Source of the DNA: Bacteroidales bacterium UBA1035
GTDB taxonomy: Bacteria > Bacteroidota > Bacteroidia > Bacteroidales > Dysgonomonadaceae
Reading direction: 5' to 3'
Length of the DNA stretch: 23,172 bases
Assembly: GCA_002316835.1 (NCBI GenBank)
Contig: DCEG01000034.1
Location: 1 to 23,172, forward strand
Every line of letters begins with the position of its first letter. The first letter of the stretch is position 1. The translations under genes and the position numbers were made by a program. Positions 22,649-23,172 of this stretch are shown one piece after another. The notes under the pieces are model-generated. The model saw nothing but the letters and a program-made list of their open reading frames with translations. It was not told the DNA's origin and did no database searches.

Positions 22649-23172
22649 TTACAACAACTTATACACACCGCCCGGCAACGCTTTTACTACATTTTTCATT
22701 TCCAGCTCGAGCAAAGTAAAGAATAATTCAGAGACCGGAAGGTTAAGTTCGATACCAAGCATATTCACGTGTATAGATTCAACTTTATTAAGTGCGTTGA
22801 ATACTTTTTCTTCTGTTTCGGTAAGATTCAGGAAGAGTTCTTTTTGTTTGGATTGTGTTATTTTTGCAGCTGCACTCCATCCCATTTGGTCGATAAAGGA
22901 TTTCGTATCTTTAAATAAAACCGCCTTATTGGAAGTGATCAGGCTGTTGCATCCCGATGATTTGGCGTCGGTTGTCCTGCCGGGAACAGCAAAAACCTCC
23001 CGGTAATATGAATTAGCAATTTCCGCTGTTATGAGGGAACCGCCTTTTTCTGCCGATTCCACAACAACCACTGCATCAGCCATTCCGGCAACAATACGGT
23101 TTCGTTTCACGAAATTGAATCTATCGGGTTCAGTGTGGCTTGGGAATTCGGTTATCAATGCTCCTCTTTCCA
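22649..23172 (-). CDS. dprA: DNA-processing protein DprA/Smf, C-terminal part (cut by window end)
   Basis: The frame is open to the window edge, so the N-terminus is missing. The visible ~174 residues begin inside the Rossmann-like DprA domain: ERGALITEFPSHTEPDRFNF, then the conserved RNRIVAGMADAVVVVESAEKGGSLITA and VFAVPGR segments. The last ~65 residues form the winged-helix-like C-terminal domain (LTETEEKVFNALN through LELEMKNVVKALPGGVYKL). In transformable bacteria DprA binds incoming single-stranded DNA and loads RecA; recA lies two genes downstream here. The in-frame TTG at 23158 is not a real start, since homology-like sequence continues upstream of it. Confidence 0.93.
   Translation of the reverse strand, partial: ERGALITEFPSHTEPDRFNFVKRNRIVAGMADAVVVVESAEKGGSLITAEIANSYYREVFAVPGRTTDAKSSGCNSLITSNKAVLFKDTKSFIDQMGWSAAAKITQSKQKELFLNLTETEEKVFNALNKVESIHVNMLGIELNLPVSELFFTLLELEMKNVVKALPGGVYKLL

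Overview
The window looks like a chromosomal core segment of a Bacteroidota bacterium, most likely order Bacteroidales. Evidence: a TonB-dependent receptor with a carboxypeptidase-regulatory-like N-terminal domain, a class III fructose-1,6-bisphosphatase, a GT3-type (eukaryote-like) glycogen synthase, a DUF4954 protein, a DUF3244-like small secreted protein, few Shine-Dalgarno sequences, and recurrent TAnnTTTG (-7) promoter elements just upstream of genes. Base composition is AT-leaning. I see no rRNA, tRNA, CRISPR array, transposase or prophage gene. The genus is not determined; the Dysgonomonadaceae/Porphyromonadaceae neighbourhood is a guess from protein style.

Layout. 1-1650 (+): the 3' end of a membrane-anchored, coiled-coil, HTH regulator, then a small secreted DUF3244-like protein and a short AraC-type regulator. 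1651-1878: hairpin-rich convergent terminator region. 1879-6296 (-): glycogen module, GT3 glycogen synthase then alpha-glucan phosphorylase. 6297-6774: divergent intergenic region with promoters. 6775-10110 (+): mfd, transcription-repair coupling factor. 10172-14046 (+): a two-gene phosphate-scavenging unit, a TonB-dependent receptor and a secreted purple-acid-phosphatase-like enzyme, preceded by four direct repeats spaced exactly 11 bp that look like a Pho box. 14151-14657 (-): small integral membrane protein. 14847-16770 (-): cysE-cysK cysteine biosynthesis operon with a leader. 16889-20902 (-): DUF4954 left-handed beta-helix protein downstream of fbp. 21054-23172 (-): dprA (cut by the window edge), bcp and recA.

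The most interesting signal is in the cysE leader. A 13-codon reading frame (MNKSRMHICCCCC, minus strand 16745-16704) has five consecutive Cys codons and then a stop. It lies between a TATCTTTG promoter element and cysE. The RNA around its stop codon can form a 9-bp stem that excludes a second downstream stem. This has the logic of a cysteine-responsive ribosome-stalling attenuator for cysteine synthesis, although neither stem is followed by a U-tract, so the output mechanism is open. The second notable signal is the four-half-site Pho-box-like array, which sits next to genes whose predicted function (phosphate-ester capture and hydrolysis) matches phosphate-starvation control.
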